Positions 29,368-41,631 of a stretch of 64,000 nt of DNA are shown piece by piece. Within the stretch, counting starts at the first letter, position 1; each line of letters starts with the position of its first letter. Made by a program: the position numbers and the translations under genes. The notes below the pieces were generated by a model. The model did not search any database, was not told the DNA's origin, and saw only the letters and a program-made list of their open reading frames with translations. The stretch lies in assembly GCF_014905175.1 (NCBI RefSeq), contig NC_057791.1:7078492-7142491 (forward strand), read 5' to 3'. The stretch is from Aphidius gifuensis (taxonomy: Eukaryota; Arthropoda; Insecta; Hymenoptera; Braconidae).

Positions 29368-30990
29368 ATATGTGACGCTGTAAAGTTATGCACCAGATGT
29401 TGATGCTCATCAGAATTCAGTAAATTATCTCATTCTTTTAATTGATTTTTCGCACCGAGAAAATTGGTACCGTTATCTGAATAAATTTTAACAGGGGTAC
29501 CGCGTCTTGCAATGAATCGCCGGAACGCTCCTAAAAAACCTTCAGTTGTTAGGTCACTAACTACTTCTAAGTGTACTGCTTTTATGGACATACACACAAA
29601 GAAGCATACATATATTTTTATTTTAGTTGTTTTACGGAATTTTTTATCTTTTATGAAAAATGGACCGCAATAGTCAATGCCGACATTTTTAAATACATTT
29701 CGGGCATTGACTCGATCTTCAGGCAGGTCAGCCGTTTTGAATTTTTCTGCTTCATCTATAGAGCGGAAACAAGTCATGCACTTACGTATGACTTGGCGTA
29801 CTTGATTTCTTCCATCAAGTACCCAAAAACGTTGACGCATGGCATTTAAGATAGTTTGTATACCTGAGTGTAATTATCTAAAATGATTGTCTTTTTTAAT
29901 TAAGTCAGTGAAATAATTTTTAGATGGTAATAAAATAGGGTGTTTTTGATTATAGGAAATTTTAGCTCGTTTTAAACGCCCACCTACGCGTAGTAGGCCT
30001 TTCTCGTCAAGAAATGGACATAGGTTATAAAATCGTGTATTTTTACTTTGAATTTGCGAGCTAAAAATTTTAATTTCCGTCTCAAAATATACACCTTGAA
30101 TCCAGATTAAAAGCTCATGCTCAGCTTGAGCAATCTCTTGACTTGATAAGAATTTATTTGGAAGTATTTCAGATGATTTGTCATCCGTCTTAGAACAGCG
30201 TAATTTTAAGGCGAGGATAAACCTACGTACATATGCATATGTTCTCAATAATTCTTGATAAGTCGATCAACTTTTTATCAAGGTATTGATTATGAAAAAA
30301 TGTTGCTCGGAAATAATTAAGCAGACATTTTTCTTGTATTCTAAGTTAGTTTTATCGAGAATTTCAATGGGCTCAGGCCAAGAAGGACCAAAACTCCATT
30401 GTTTGTTGTCAACTAATGCTTGAGGCAGCTGACTTCGTGATAGAGCGTCAGCTGGATTGTCCTCAGATTTTACGTGTCGCCAACAAGCTTTTCCAGACAA
30501 TTCTTGAATATTAGCTACTCGATTGGCAACGTATACATTTAATAGGTTAGGCGGAGTTTTCAACCAGTGTAAAACAACAGTAGAGTCACACCAAAAGATT
30601 ATTTTTGACGGTACAAAATTGAAAGAGCTTGAAGCTTTTTTATATAGTTGAGTCAATACTTGAGCTCCACAATGCTCAAGGCGAGGTATGGTTATTTGTT
30701 TTATAGGAGCGACTCTAGATTTGGCGCATAACAATCTACAATGTATAGACTGGTCTGCTAAAGTCGTTCTTATAAAAAAGCATGCACCATAACCTATGTT
30801 ACTGGCATCGCAAAAACCATGTACTTGGATGTCACAACCAATGTCGGTTAAAATATGACGCTCAAAGGAAATGTTTCAAAACTGCAATTTCAGACAGTAT
30901 ATTACTTTTAGTAACCTTTTCTGGTATTACAATGGATTTTAATGAGTATTTAATTACATCAAATTTTGCTTCCCATGAAATACCGAGAGT
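29368..30990 (-). pseudogene. pol: BEL/Pao pol remnant: RNase H and integrase
   Basis: The segment 30990-30267 reads HGFCDASNIGYGA, then ITIPRLEHCGAQVL, WCDSTVVLHWL and DNPADALSRSQLP, typical of BEL/Pao RNase H. 30248-29874 is the integrase N-terminal zinc region (LLRVGGRLKRAK), with an in-frame stop before LHSGIQTILNAMRQRFW. 29840-29430 is the integrase core, with IDYCGPF, KAVHLEVVSDLTTEGF and YSDNGTNF. Reverse transcriptase and protease are missing upstream. The integrase is cut at 29367 by the gypsy LTR. Confidence 0.85.
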
Positions 30991-31083
30991 TTTTAAGGTA
31001 CAGTTTTTATCGAGTAAAAAATTAAAATTAACATTGACATGCAGATAGATACTGTGTTTTTTATTACATACTCTGCAACTTTT

Positions 31084-32253
31084 TTAAAAACACTCTCCTC
31101 TATGATATCGAAGACAAACTTCGCATAAATTGGCCTTTTTTACGATCTCGCGTCTTTCAGGAATAGACATCTTCTTAAAATTCTCGCATTTATAAAGAAG
31201 ATGCTGCTGGTCATTACAAAGAACGCAATTACTCGAGTTATTGATAGCAAGTGTTGAGTGTGAAGCATCATTATTTGGGGTATTGATTGCAAGTGTTGAG
31301 TGTAAAAAGTTATTATTCGGTTTTTTCCCAAATTTGTTATTGAAGCGTTTCTTTTTTTGTGGGGGTTGTGTATTTTTTGTTAAATCGATCACCTCAATTT
31401 CTTTTCTTTTAAATTGTGACAAACAAATTGCTTCGTTTGTCAAAAAATTAATAAGGGACTCAAGACTTGGAAAAGCGTCTCTTTCGAGAGTGTTAATCCA
31501 TTTATTAGCTGTGGATCTATGCAGCTTGCTCTCTAATATGACGACAAGCATTTCCTGCCCGACCTCTACACTTAAAGTCTCAAGGCAAGTGATGTGAAGT
31601 CTCAATTGATCGACAAGGGAATTTAAACCTTCCGCAGATTCTCGCTCTTGAGTCGGTAAATTGAGTATGGAAGATAAATGACCCGAAATTATTATTCTTT
31701 TAACTTCAAAGGCTTGTTCTAGAGTGGCCCAGGCTTTTTCGAAACTTGAATCGGCGATAGGGTAATTAGCGATTTTCTTTTTGGCCTCACCGACTATGGC
31801 CGCGTCGAGGAGACGAAATTTATCAATATTATCAAGTTCGGTCTGGGCCTTAATTAAAGCTTGAAATGAATTTTTAAATGATAACCAATTTTTATAATTT
31901 TCATTAAAAGTCGGAACCACTGGTTGTGGAAGTTTTAATTTTCGCTTGGGCTGAATAGGTTCGGTCTGAGGAAGCGTTGGGACGACCGGTCGCATGATTT
32001 TTTCTACTTTAGACGCTAATATAAAATATTTATCTAAAAGATTTTCGAATTCGTTTCCATGATTGTTATCCGGTTCGGCTACAATCAAGTTATTATGTAA
32101 CGATTCAAATTCTTTGTATAATTTAGTGATTCGATTCATACGCAAACGCATATTTGTCCGACCGACTGAATTGGTATCTACTAAATTCTGAAGCATCGTT
32201 ATCTGGGCTTCTAGCGTGGTCCTTTTTTGGACAATGGTCCTTACGGGAACCAT
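31084..32253 (-). CDS. gag: BEL/Pao Gag
   Basis: An open 389-residue ORF starts MVPVRTIVQKRTTLEAQ at 32253. The N-terminal coiled-coil-like region is followed from about residue 115 by the DUF1759-type capsid region (FNENYKNWLSFKNSF, then LLDAAIVGEAKKKI and KRIIISGHLSSIL). The C-terminus has a CCHC knuckle CVLCNDQQHLLYKC and a second cysteine group (CEVCLRYHRGEC). A nine-residue phrase HSTLAINTP is tandemly duplicated near residues 320-340. The ORF is intact but its pol partner is deleted. The stop after CF directly precedes the deletion, so the end may be artificial. Confidence 0.85.
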   Translation of the reverse strand: MVPVRTIVQKRTTLEAQITMLQNLVDTNSVGRTNMRLRMNRITKLYKEFESLHNNLIVAEPDNNHGNEFENLLDKYFILASKVEKIMRPVVPTLPQTEPIQPKRKLKLPQPVVPTFNENYKNWLSFKNSFQALIKAQTELDNIDKFRLLDAAIVGEAKKKIANYPIADSSFEKAWATLEQAFEVKRIIISGHLSSILNLPTQERESAEGLNSLVDQLRLHITCLETLSVEVGQEMLVVILESKLHRSTANKWINTLERDAFPSLESLINFLTNEAICLSQFKRKEIEVIDLTKNTQPPQKKKRFNNKFGKKPNNNFLHSTLAINTPNNDASHSTLAINNSSNCVLCNDQQHLLYKCENFKKMSIPERREIVKKANLCEVCLRYHRGECF

Positions 32254-33807
32254 GATTATTATTATTTTTTTTTTTAGTTAAACAATGAGACAAATCAATG
32301 CACTCACCAAGCTTAATAGCTTAAATTTTTAATTTTAATTGTTGTTAACAAATCTTTTAGCAAATGAAATATACAAATGTATCTAAATTTGTTTAATTGG
32401 ATTTTTTTGGAAAATACTAAATTCGATATTTATAATAAAATGTAATTGTAATGAGATCAATTTTAAAATTTGTAAAATTTGGTTTTAAATCCTTTATTTG
32501 AATTTAAATTATTTTATTGATAAACAAATAAATTTATTCATTCAAATTTATTCACATATTTCACCATTAATTTGAAAAATTTGTTATTTTATTTTATATA
32601 TTATAATCTCAAAATTTGATAAAAAAAATTAATTATTATAAATAATTAATTAATTGCTTGAATATTTAATTCAATAAGCTTTATAAATTTATGAAGGTTG
32701 ATTACATTGAAATTCGACGCTCAACTGTCAATTGTATGGTTTATCGATTAATTTTAGGTCAATCGTGATTTGTTGGTATGTTTATTTAAATGTTTAAATA
32801 ATTAATTATACATTTCGTCAATTGTATTTTTAATTATTAATAGTATTTTGCAATTACGTAATTGTCTATGTGTGGTTTTATTATTTATTAAATTATTCAA
32901 TTAATTGTTTGATATTAATTTTAATTTATTTAATTTATTATTCAATCAATTGATTGAATGGTTTATTCAATAGCTTGAATAACATTTATTTTATTTATAT
33001 AGCGCTTGGTTAATTGTTTAGAAGTTCATAAATTATGCTAATTTATGAATTTAAATTTTTATTATTTCATTATTTAAACTATTAATTGAATAATTTTGAT
33101 TGTTATTATTAATAACAATGGTAGTTTATTGTGACTGCAATTATCAGAGATAATTTTCGGTCGATGATCATAAAAATGATTATGGTATTTTAAGTTATAT
33201 TATTCAAATTTCGATCATCTTAAACGGATATGTATAATAATTAAATGGTTTGATTTTTATGGTATTGCACAATTATTCTAATCAGTAAAAAACAATTCAG
33301 TGACTTGCCGTTTGATGAGTCCTTGGACTTGGATGGCTGCAGTTCGGCGTCAGCACGTGTTTGAGTTTTTACTCGGCTTGTGTTGGGCGCGTTTGTTGCT
33401 CGAGTATATGTATATACGTATATTAATATATATTTGAATATAATTGTTCAATTGGTTTCTAATGAACTATATATTATTATATAATTCTATATAGATATTA
33501 GAATTATTGTTAATTTTTATTTTACACAAACACCGCACTGTCAATTGTAATAAGTATTATAATGAATATATTATATATATTTAAATTTTTAATTAAATAT
33601 TATTTGTGCAAAAATGTAATGCTGTCACTTTAAATTTAATTGATTTATATTGTTTGAAGATAATTTTTCAAATTGTTTAAGTGTGTAAGTTACACAAATG
33701 TACGCTCTTGTCACTTGGTTAAATTGAATTAATTCACTTAATTTGTATATTTATTTATTGTTTTTTAATAAAATATAACTTTTTCATTTGATTTATTTAA
33801 TCTAAAT
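32254..33807 (-). other. BEL leader, extremely AT-rich
   Basis: About 1.55 kb lies between gag and the primer site and is dominated by AATTAATT-type sequence. I see no ORF, hairpin or repeat that stands out, apart from a less AT-rich patch around 33300-33410. Confidence 0.5.
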
Positions 33808-33826
33808 GTCGCTGGTTTCGGCACCA
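33808..33826 (-). promoter_or_regulatory. Candidate BEL primer-binding site
   Basis: The element strand reads TGGTGCCGAAACCAGCGAC, whose complement ends in GGCACCA like a mature tRNA with CCA. It lies five nucleotides inside the LTR boundary. I cannot name the tRNA. Confidence 0.5.
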
Positions 33827-33831
33827 AAAAA

Positions 33832-34530
33832 TGTTGTTTATATTGCCCGTTAAGGGATTTATACCTAGTAATGATTTTTAGGATAATTAATTTAAATAAT
33901 CAACACAATAATAATTTTTATATTTTTTATCGTTTAATTTTAATGATCGTCATTTGAATTATTTTTTAAAATCTTTCATTATTATTTAATTTATTTATTA
34001 AAGTAGTTTAAATTTATTTTGTTAATTCGTAAATTTATTTAGGTTGATTTTTTTTGTAAGATCAAGTGACAAGAGAAAGCTCCGTAGGCTACTGGATTGC
34101 GAATGCAACTAATATTGAAAAAACGTCCAGGACGCTAATCAGCTTCTGGGTCTTAGCATATGAAAATTCTGGAAAATTCTAGAAGGCCAAACGACGCTTG
34201 TATAACCAAGCGTCGCTTGGACCCGACAAAACTTCCAAAATGTTTTTACATGTAATATATTTCATTCCTCGAAAAACTGGGTGGTCTTCGAGGTCAGCGG
34301 CCTAATCCTCATTGTCCTCAAACTGCAACATTTTTCTAATGGCAAACGTTGTCAGTTTGAGGGATTAGTCGGCATCAACTCGTGCCGTCAGAGGATTAGC
34401 CACGCTGGCTCAATGTGTTGTATATTTTATTTTTTATTTTATTTTACATTTTCATTTTATTTTCTCTCAAATAAAATTTACCTTTTTCTCTCTCTCTCTC
34501 TTCTCACTGACCTCCCTTTCCGACGGAACA
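33832..34530 (-). repeat. BEL/Pao 5' LTR
   Basis: This 699-bp LTR runs from TGTTCCGTCGG (34530) to ATAAACAACA (33832) on the - strand. The distal 426 bp match 21930-22355. It holds the hairpin CGACGCTTG/CAAGCGTCG at 34192-34215 and a CT microsatellite near 34488-34502. Confidence 0.75.
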
Positions 34531-34889
34531 TTTAGTATGTTCAACGAACTTGAATAATTTAAAATCAATAAATATTGACAGATGAAATATCGTATGTAGT
34601 TGAATCCTAATAATATCGATATTGAAACTTTGAATATCACGGTGTTTTTTCATACGTAATACATTATACTTATTAAAAAGGCACTTTCTAATTCAAATCA
34701 AAGATTATTTTTTAAACTAAAAACTAGCTTCTTTAATACACTATAATAACCTTACTAATTATGAATATGAATATTTATTAAGTACCAGGGCATACCCGCG
34801 CTTTGCGCGGTTTTTTCCGTGACTTTTTTTTTAACCAAAAATTATAGTCAAAAGAATACCAAAAATAATGATACAGACAATTTGTTTAA

Positions 34890-35532
34890 GGTTGCTTATT
34901 AATAATTAAATAGTCACTCAATTTTTTTTTTTTTTTGGCTCATTTTTCAAATGAAATAAATATCTATACTCTCAATTTTTTTCAATTTTTTCTGACGTCG
35001 TTTTTTTGAGATAATTAATGTCAAAGTTGACAACTTTTATACGCGAGGATAGGACTATAAGTTGATATACCGTACATTTTTATTTTTAACGAGTTCGGTT
35101 TTCACTAAAAAATTTTCAAATTACTATCAAATTGTAGTGCTCGTCAAGACGAATGATTTTTAAAGATATTTAATGTTAAATTTTGAAATTTTCGTCTTTC
35201 CCGCAACGAGAGGACATGAGAGAATTGCGATCCGGCAACACTGCTCTCTTCTCCTTGTTTACTTTTCACTTGCCGAGCGGGATGTTATACACCAATGTAA
35301 CATACACAATGATGCACTGTAGTAGTGGTAGTATATAAAAAAATACAGTGTCTCACGATTTCCATTTTGCTTGCTGGAATAGTGTTGGTGCCTATCTGTT
35401 TACACACACACTACGATTTTTAATGCAAAAGCGTAACAAAATTTTTAAAGAGGGGCCACAAAATAGACGTAGTGGTATACGAGTCCTCCAAGCCTAAATA
35501 ATAGTACGACTATGTCCCTTTTAAGCAACCTT
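34890..35532. mobile_element. piggyBac-like MITE, second copy
   Basis: GGTTGCTTA...TAAGCAACC termini are flanked by TTAA at 34886-34889 and 35533-35536. The interior resembles 2821-3369 (poly-T, GTCAAAGTTGACAACTTTTA, a GGGGCCACAAAA segment) with about 100 bp extra. Confidence 0.85.
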
Positions 35533-35699
35533 AATTCGGTAATATTCAAATAAATTGGGAGAATCCAAAGAAAACCCTATTACCTCGTGAATTCAACAAC
35601 TGATGATAGCTAAATGGAAGCAGGGGTGAATAAGTGGTCTCTGGGTGCCTAGGTTTTTTGGTCACTGAATTTTATAGAATGTTGATTTACTTAAAAAAG

Positions 35700-36310
35700 A
35701 ATAAGAAATAATTATTTTGTATTAATATTTCATAGCCTGAACTAATTTTATATGGTTTTTTTATTTTTCCAATAAAGCAATACGTATGAGGTTATTCAAA
35801 ATAGATATATAGAATTTACTTGTATTGCGGAGCATCGCCAACTTATTAGAGTGTTGGTTAACTTAGAAAACAATAAGAAAAAATTATTTTGTAACCCTCA
35901 TATGTATTGCTTTTATTTTCTTCCACCCCAGACGTATTGCTTTAATTTTTTTTAGCCCCATACGTATGGCTTTACTTTTTTCGACCTCATACGTGTTGCT
36001 TTAATTTTTTTTCCAGCCCAATACGTATTGCTTTGATTTTTTTAAGCCTCATACGTATTGTTTTGGATTTTCTGAGCCTCATACGTATTGCTTTGTATTT
36101 TCTAAGCCTCATACGTATAGCTTTAATTTTTTCCAGCTCCATACGTATTGCTTTAATTTTATGTGTTTTTTTTATTGTCTAATAAAGCAACACGTATGAG
36201 GCTATTTAAAATGAAAAGATAAATTTTACTTGTATTGCGGGGCATCGTCAACTCATTGGAGTGTTTATTTACTTGAAACACAATTAAAATTAATCATTTT
36301 GTTTCAATAT
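35700..36310. repeat. Array of ~34-bp repeats with ATACGTAT core between duplicated flanks
   Basis: About eight units of the type CCTCATACGTATTGCTTTAATTTTTT occur at 35930-36160. The flanks 35760-35900 and 36178-36310 are themselves copies (AATAAAGCAA-ACGTATGAGG, TACTTGTATTGCGG-GCATCG). Confidence 0.8.
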
Positions 36311-36889
36311 GTCTGAACTATGTTTATTTGGTTTTTTAATAAAATTTAAAAACGGAAATCGATAAAATCATGAAATCTACAGTTTTAACTATTTTTTTAA
36401 CCTTTAAGACCATTTTAACTATCTTTAAAACTTAATCTGAAAAAAAATATATATCGTCGCATTTAAGGATAAAGGGCGTAAGTGCCAAAAACGTCAATTT
36501 TGAAGGAAGAAGGGCGTAAGTGCAAATTTATTAATTTTTGGGCTTTTTATCTAATTTTAAGGCTTTAAAAAAAAAAAAGGAAAAAGGACGTAACAACCTT
36601 TTATAAAGGATGAAAGGCGTATGTCCAGGGACTTACGCCTTTTTTCCGTTTTCAAAATAATTTAAAAAAAGAGTAAAAATAAGTTATTTTTTAGGAGTCA
36701 CTCAGCTGCAGTATTGAATCCATAGGCCAAAAAAGTAGAAAGCTCATACCCGAGTAGAAATCTGGTCAGGCTCGACGGATTTGATATCCGATCTTGATTA
36801 AAAATTGATCAAGTTTCCTGATCTCAGGAAACTTGATTGAATCCTGACAGGATTTGATCAAGATACTTTTTTACATTCATTTTCAATCT
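36311..36889. other. Non-coding AT-rich stretch with short direct repeats
   Basis: AAGGGCGTAAGTGC-type phrases repeat at 36470-36640 (GGGCGTAAGTGC, GGACGTAAC, GGCGTATGTCC). No gene is seen. Confidence 0.5.
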
Positions 36890-37340
36890 AGCTTGATCAA
36901 TATGGCATCGAGTAACCTCAACACATCCTGAAGAAGGACAACCTGATCAAATTTCGATCAAAAAATTATCAAGTTAAATATTCTAAAATAAATATTTTTT
37001 TTAAACAATTTTTCTTGTTCAAGATGGCATCAAGTATCTTGATCACATCTTGATCCGGTGAACCTGGTCAAATCTTGATCGAAACATCATCAAGTTGGAT
37101 GACTTAAAATAAATAGTTTTTTTAAACGGTTTTCCCTTTTCAAGATAGAATCAAGTATCTTGAACACGACCTGATCAAGTGAACCTGGTCAAATCTTGAT
37201 CAAAAAATCATCATGTTAAACATTTCAAAATAAACAATTCTCTTTAACAAATTTTTCTGTTCAAGTATCATCAAGTATCATGATCACTTCTTGATCAAGT
37301 ATACCTGGTCAAATCTTGATCAAAATTTTGTAAGGCATGT
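36890..37340. repeat. ~120-bp minisatellite rich in TTGATCAA
   Basis: There are about four units, each containing CATCAAGTATCTTGATCAC, GTGAACCTGGTCAAATCTTGATC and a TTTAAAC-TTTT spacer. The units are near 36893, 37020, 37141 and 37260. The array lies just upstream of the CACTA-like transposase. Confidence 0.8.
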
Positions 37341-37560
37341 CAACTTTAATACAGATGGCAACTAGTTTATATTCAAGGTTAGGTGTTTTGTCAAAGTCAT
37401 TTTGAATCCACGTGTTATTTTTCTGATACAATAATAATACTTTGTTTGTATAATATAATCATTTATATATTTAATAATTCATCAAGAAAATCATTAGTGC
37501 AACAAAAGTAACAAGACGAAGAGAACTTGGTCGAGTCCGAGCGCTCAAATTTCGTAAAAT

Positions 37561-39252
37561 TTGTCGAGAGATCAAAAAACACGAAGTGCAAGTCTAGCAC
37601 TTCTTGAGGACAGTGAAAACACACCAAGCTTAACAGCAACACCTTTTGTTGGGCCTGATGATATAACAAGAATGTCCGAGATCAATTCATCGTTTCACAT
37701 TCACGAGAACAAAAATATCGCCAATGATACATCTCTGAATGTCGAATGGCCTGTAGACAAACATGAAGAGATTCAGTACCAAAACTTGGACTCTGTTGTA
37801 CTAGATAACAGTACTGATGATGGATCATGTAGTGACAATTTAATATCTCAGGATGAAAATATTATTGAAGAACTTCGTGAATGGGCTTTGAAATCTCATC
37901 TTCCTCATATTCATTTAGATAGCTTGTTGAAGATACTGAGAAAAAAATTAATAACATTTCTTCCTGCATGCTCAAAAACCTTTTTTAAAACAACAACAAC
38001 AAAATATGATATTAAAAAGTTTCTAGATGATGACAATTCTCAATTCGTGTACTTTGGTATGACTGGAAATTTGAAAAAAACTGTTAATCCTAATTTCCAC
38101 ATTAATGGACAAATTCAATTGGTTTTTAATATTGATGGATCATCTCCATTCAAATCAAGCTGTAAACAATTTTGGCCAATATCGTGTAAAGTATTTCATG
38201 AGGAAGACGTATATAAGGTATTTTCTGTGGCAATTTATAGTGGTGATAAAAAGCCATCAGATATCAACAACTACTTCAAGGATTTTATCAAAGAAATAAA
38301 TGTTTTATTAAAAGAAGGTATTGATATTGAAAATCAACATGTACAAGTCATGATCAAATGTTTCATATGCGATAGACCAGCACCTTCAGTAATCAAATGT
38401 ATTAAAAATCATGGTGCTATAATGGCATGTGAACGTTGCACTGTGGTGGGTAAACTTGTTGAAAAGAAAACTGTTTATTTATCGTTAAATTGTACAAAAC
38501 GTTCAAATGAAAGTTTTCGTTCACAAGATTATAAACTACACCACATTGATGTATCACCATTGCAACAGATTGTACCACCTATCAACATGATCAATACATT
38601 TGTACTGGACCCCATGCATCTTTTATGGTTGGGAGTTATGAAAAAATTACTGAAAAATGTATGGCTTGGTGGCGAGCTACCATACGAAATGAGTAAGAAT
38701 ATGCAAGGTTTTTTATCATCATATCTGATACAAATTAAAAAGTACCTGAAGAGTTCCAACGACCTGTTAATGCTGTTGCACCATTAGAAGAGTTGTTTCA
38801 CTGAAAAGCTAACCAGTTATGATTTTTAGCATTGTACGTTGAGCCAATTATTTTAAAAAGATGCCTAGATGTTGATGAGTTTTCTACCTTTCCACGGAGC
38901 TGTGCGAATATTATGTTGTAGACGAATGGCTGTTTCAAAATTGAATTCAAAAGCAAAACAATATCTAAGCAAGAAAATGTATGGAGCTAAATTTCAAGTG
39001 TTAATTATTCATTCGTTGATTCATTTAACAGATAATGTGATTTCTATGAACTGTTCTCTGAGTAAAATTTCAGCCTTTTCGTTTGAAAGTGCATTGCATG
39101 GTATGCACCAAAAATTAAAGAGTGGATATCGACCATTGGAACAAATTTGTACACGAATTCATAAAGAAAATTTTGTTGATGTACAGAAAGTACAATTGCC
39201 ACCAAAGTGTGATTCCTTATATAAAAAGGACAGTTGTCATCGATCTTCCTAA
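37561..39252 (+). pseudogene. CACTA-like transposase, N-terminal and central part
   Basis: The 408-codon ORF (37561-38787) resembles insect CACTA/EnSpm-like transposases. It has FNIDGSSPFKSSCKQFWPI (189-207), CFICDRPAPSVIKC (267-280), a CX2C with preceding histidine (H284, C290, C293), and FVLDPMHLLWLGVMKKLL (347-364). The aspartates at about 192, 271 and 350 fit acidic catalytic positions, though the exact triad is inferred. The frame is broken near 38760-38880: two stops and frameshifts separate LEELFH... from the downstream segment 38869-39252 (VLIIHSLIHLTDNV, SGYRPLEQICTRIH). Similarity then stops and resumes at 41330. Confidence 0.75.
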
Positions 39253-41329
39253 GATTTGATTGGTTATTTGGTTTTCTTTGTCATTCTCATGTCATTTGAC
39301 ATTCTGTCTTTGTCGGTTGTTAATGAAATAAATAAACAAATTTTCTTTCTCAGTCACTCACATTTTTTTTTTTTTTTCACGTCGTGAAATTTATTTGTTT
39401 ATATATTTTCAAATCAAGATTTGACAGATCGCTTGAACAAAGAATAGTCTTTAAATTATAATAACTGTTTTTATTGATAATAAATGAACTGATTTATATA
39501 TAACTTCATTAATATGATGATGGAAAAATCAATAGGCTTATGTACAAGAAAATAAAAGTATGTATCTATATAATATCCACATACATTCTATTTAGAAACA
39601 AAAAAAAAAAAAAAAAAAGGAAATCATTTTATTCACAATTTTATTGACAATTGAAAATGTAATCATTCTATTTTGACAAAAAAGTAGAATATATATTCAT
39701 ATATACATGTTTCTTTAAGTAAAAAAACTGATTATTTCAGTATAACTATTGATAAAGATATGACTGTTATAATTTATTGATGGAACTGGTCATGTTGATA
39801 TGATTAATGGCATAGGTGTTTATTTTTATAATTTCTTCTTTCACATCTTATAAATAATTCACGAAAATGAGTAATGTCACACTTTGTTTAGAAGTTGTGG
39901 TGAATTATGTAATGAAAAGAAATTGAAACAAATAAAATGAGGATTCGAAACTTTAAAGGTAATAATATGTTGGTGTTGTCTTGATATTAGTCATGATCTC
40001 ACTAAAATTTCATTGGAAAATATTTATTAGTCTCACAAGATTTTCATGTATCTAAGCTAGGCAATTTTTTTGAAGAAGTTCTTTAATCAGGCTGGCCTTA
40101 ATAAAGAGAAGTTAAGGTTTTCTTCATCAATTCTTGATCAGGCTGGCCTTATTAAGGATAAGTTAAGGTTTTCTCGATCAATTCTTGATCAGGCTGGCCG
40201 AAATTGTTCGGAGATTTTTATTGAGGGTAAGTTTGAAGTCTCAGATTCATAGTTTCACAAAAATTCTATTCAGAAATATATGTTTTATGTACATGACTTG
40301 AAGCAGGAAACGTCGTATTTCATGTACAAGTTACAGCAAATACAAAAAAAAGTCAAAATTGATTTTAAAATTTTTTAGGATAGAAGTACTGCACGGACAA
40401 AAATGAAAAGTAAAATTTATCATAAAAAAATTGTATAATTAATATTTTACGGAGGAAAAGAAGAATCTAAGGACGAAATCAAGTGAAAATTACCTATTAA
40501 TAAAATGAAAAAACGGAGACGTGTTTTTATATTTTTTTAATATGAATTTTACAATTTAAAAAAATAAAACACAAGCTTAACCATATTAATTTATAAAATT
40601 TATATTTTTTTTTTTCCTGTAGTTTTTTTCATGAGGTGTTTTTTGAATATAGGAATCATGATTTCGGGAAAATTCTATTTAGAAATATTTTATTATGAAC
40701 ATGAGTAATTTTGAAATGAATGTTTAATTAATTAATTGGGAATTGTATCACAGAAATAAAAGAATCGAAAATAAAGTGATCGAGAGTTTGATGAATAAAG
40801 TATTATGGGTAAATTATGAGAAGGGTTTTTTAAAAGACATAAGAAAACATAATTATAGTTTGCTCTTTTTGTAACTGAATGATTAAGTTATCAAAAATAC
40901 TCAACCATGAAAAACTGAATAGTAAAATAGAAAATATTCGAACTAAACATCCACAAAAATGTCATAAAGAAATGAGTTTTGCTTCAACAGTGGCTGTACG
41001 AATTTGTTTAAACTCTATCTTTTTTAAAAATTGTCTTTTATTCGTGTGAACAGAGTGTTGTTTTTTTTTTTAAATTATTACTAAATAACAATGAAAATAA
41101 TTGAAACATAGATGTGAATCACTATTTTTGCAAAATAGCTCAATGAATAATGACATCAAGAGAAAGTATGATTGTGATAATATTTTTTAAAAAACTATCT
41201 TCTCATTTTTATAAGAAAAACAGGCGCGCGAAGCGCGCCCAGTGATCTCGTATAATAAAAAAGATACAAGTAGATGAAATGGGTATAACAATAGTAAAAA
41301 AAATTCGATATAACAAAGTTTACTTGAGA
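39253..41329. other. 2.1-kb insertion or intron inside the CACTA-like gene
   Basis: The DNA is AT-rich, with 2.5 copies of a repeat carrying CTTGATCAGGCTGGCC at 40080-40200 and a perfect GC hairpin GGCGCGC-gaa-GCGCGCC at 41223-41239. That hairpin resembles a Helitron 3' subterminal hairpin. No coding potential related to the transposase was seen. It may be an inserted element. Confidence 0.5.
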
Positions 41330-41631
41330 CCAATGCTTTAAAGCATCCAAATAATGTTGTTTTGCTGAAAGACAACAGATTAATGGAAATTGACAAGATT
41401 TCAGCAAATAGTGTCCAAGTTCGTCTATTAGGAAAATCGATTAAAAAAATAAAGTCAGTATATGAGTATCCTTGTGACTTAGATGAATTTTCTATGTGGA
41501 AAGTCAAAAAAAATATTCAAAAAACAATTGATTGCTCAACTGAAAAAGTGTTGTATAAAATGATCCTTATAACTATTTGTGATGAACCAAATGAAGACAT
41601 TTATACAATTCCATTGCTTTATATGCCATAG
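41330..41631 (+). pseudogene. CACTA-like transposase, C-terminal part
   Basis: The frame reads KHPNNVVLLKDNRLMEI, then VRLLGKSIKKIKSVYEYPCD and a stop at 41631. This matches my recollection of the C-terminal pattern of insect CACTA-like proteins, where a DN...V...L.DG segment is followed by Y.YPC. It follows the 2.1-kb interruption in the same orientation. Confidence 0.6.

Larger units (their letters stand above)
21930..34530 (-). mobile_element. BEL/Pao retrotransposon, defective, with nested gypsy copy 2
   Basis: On the - strand: 5' LTR (34530-33832), primer site, long AT-rich leader, gag (32253-31084), partial pol (about 30900-29370), then gypsy copy 2 from 29367 to 22365, then a G-run polypurine tract and a truncated 3' LTR (22355-21930). 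Protease and almost all reverse transcriptase are missing between gag and RNase H. The 426 bp shared by the LTRs differ at about 16 positions, so this insertion is older than the Copia one. The BEL assignment rests on Gag and integrase sequence and on TGTT/AACA LTR ends. Confidence 0.85.

Noticed and set aside
29571..29849. 92-codon + strand ORF
   Set aside because: Antisense to the BEL integrase core.
35930..36160. Regular repeats resembling a CRISPR array
   Set aside because: Units are imperfect, about 34 bp, without unique spacers, and the setting is a eukaryotic transposon-rich region.
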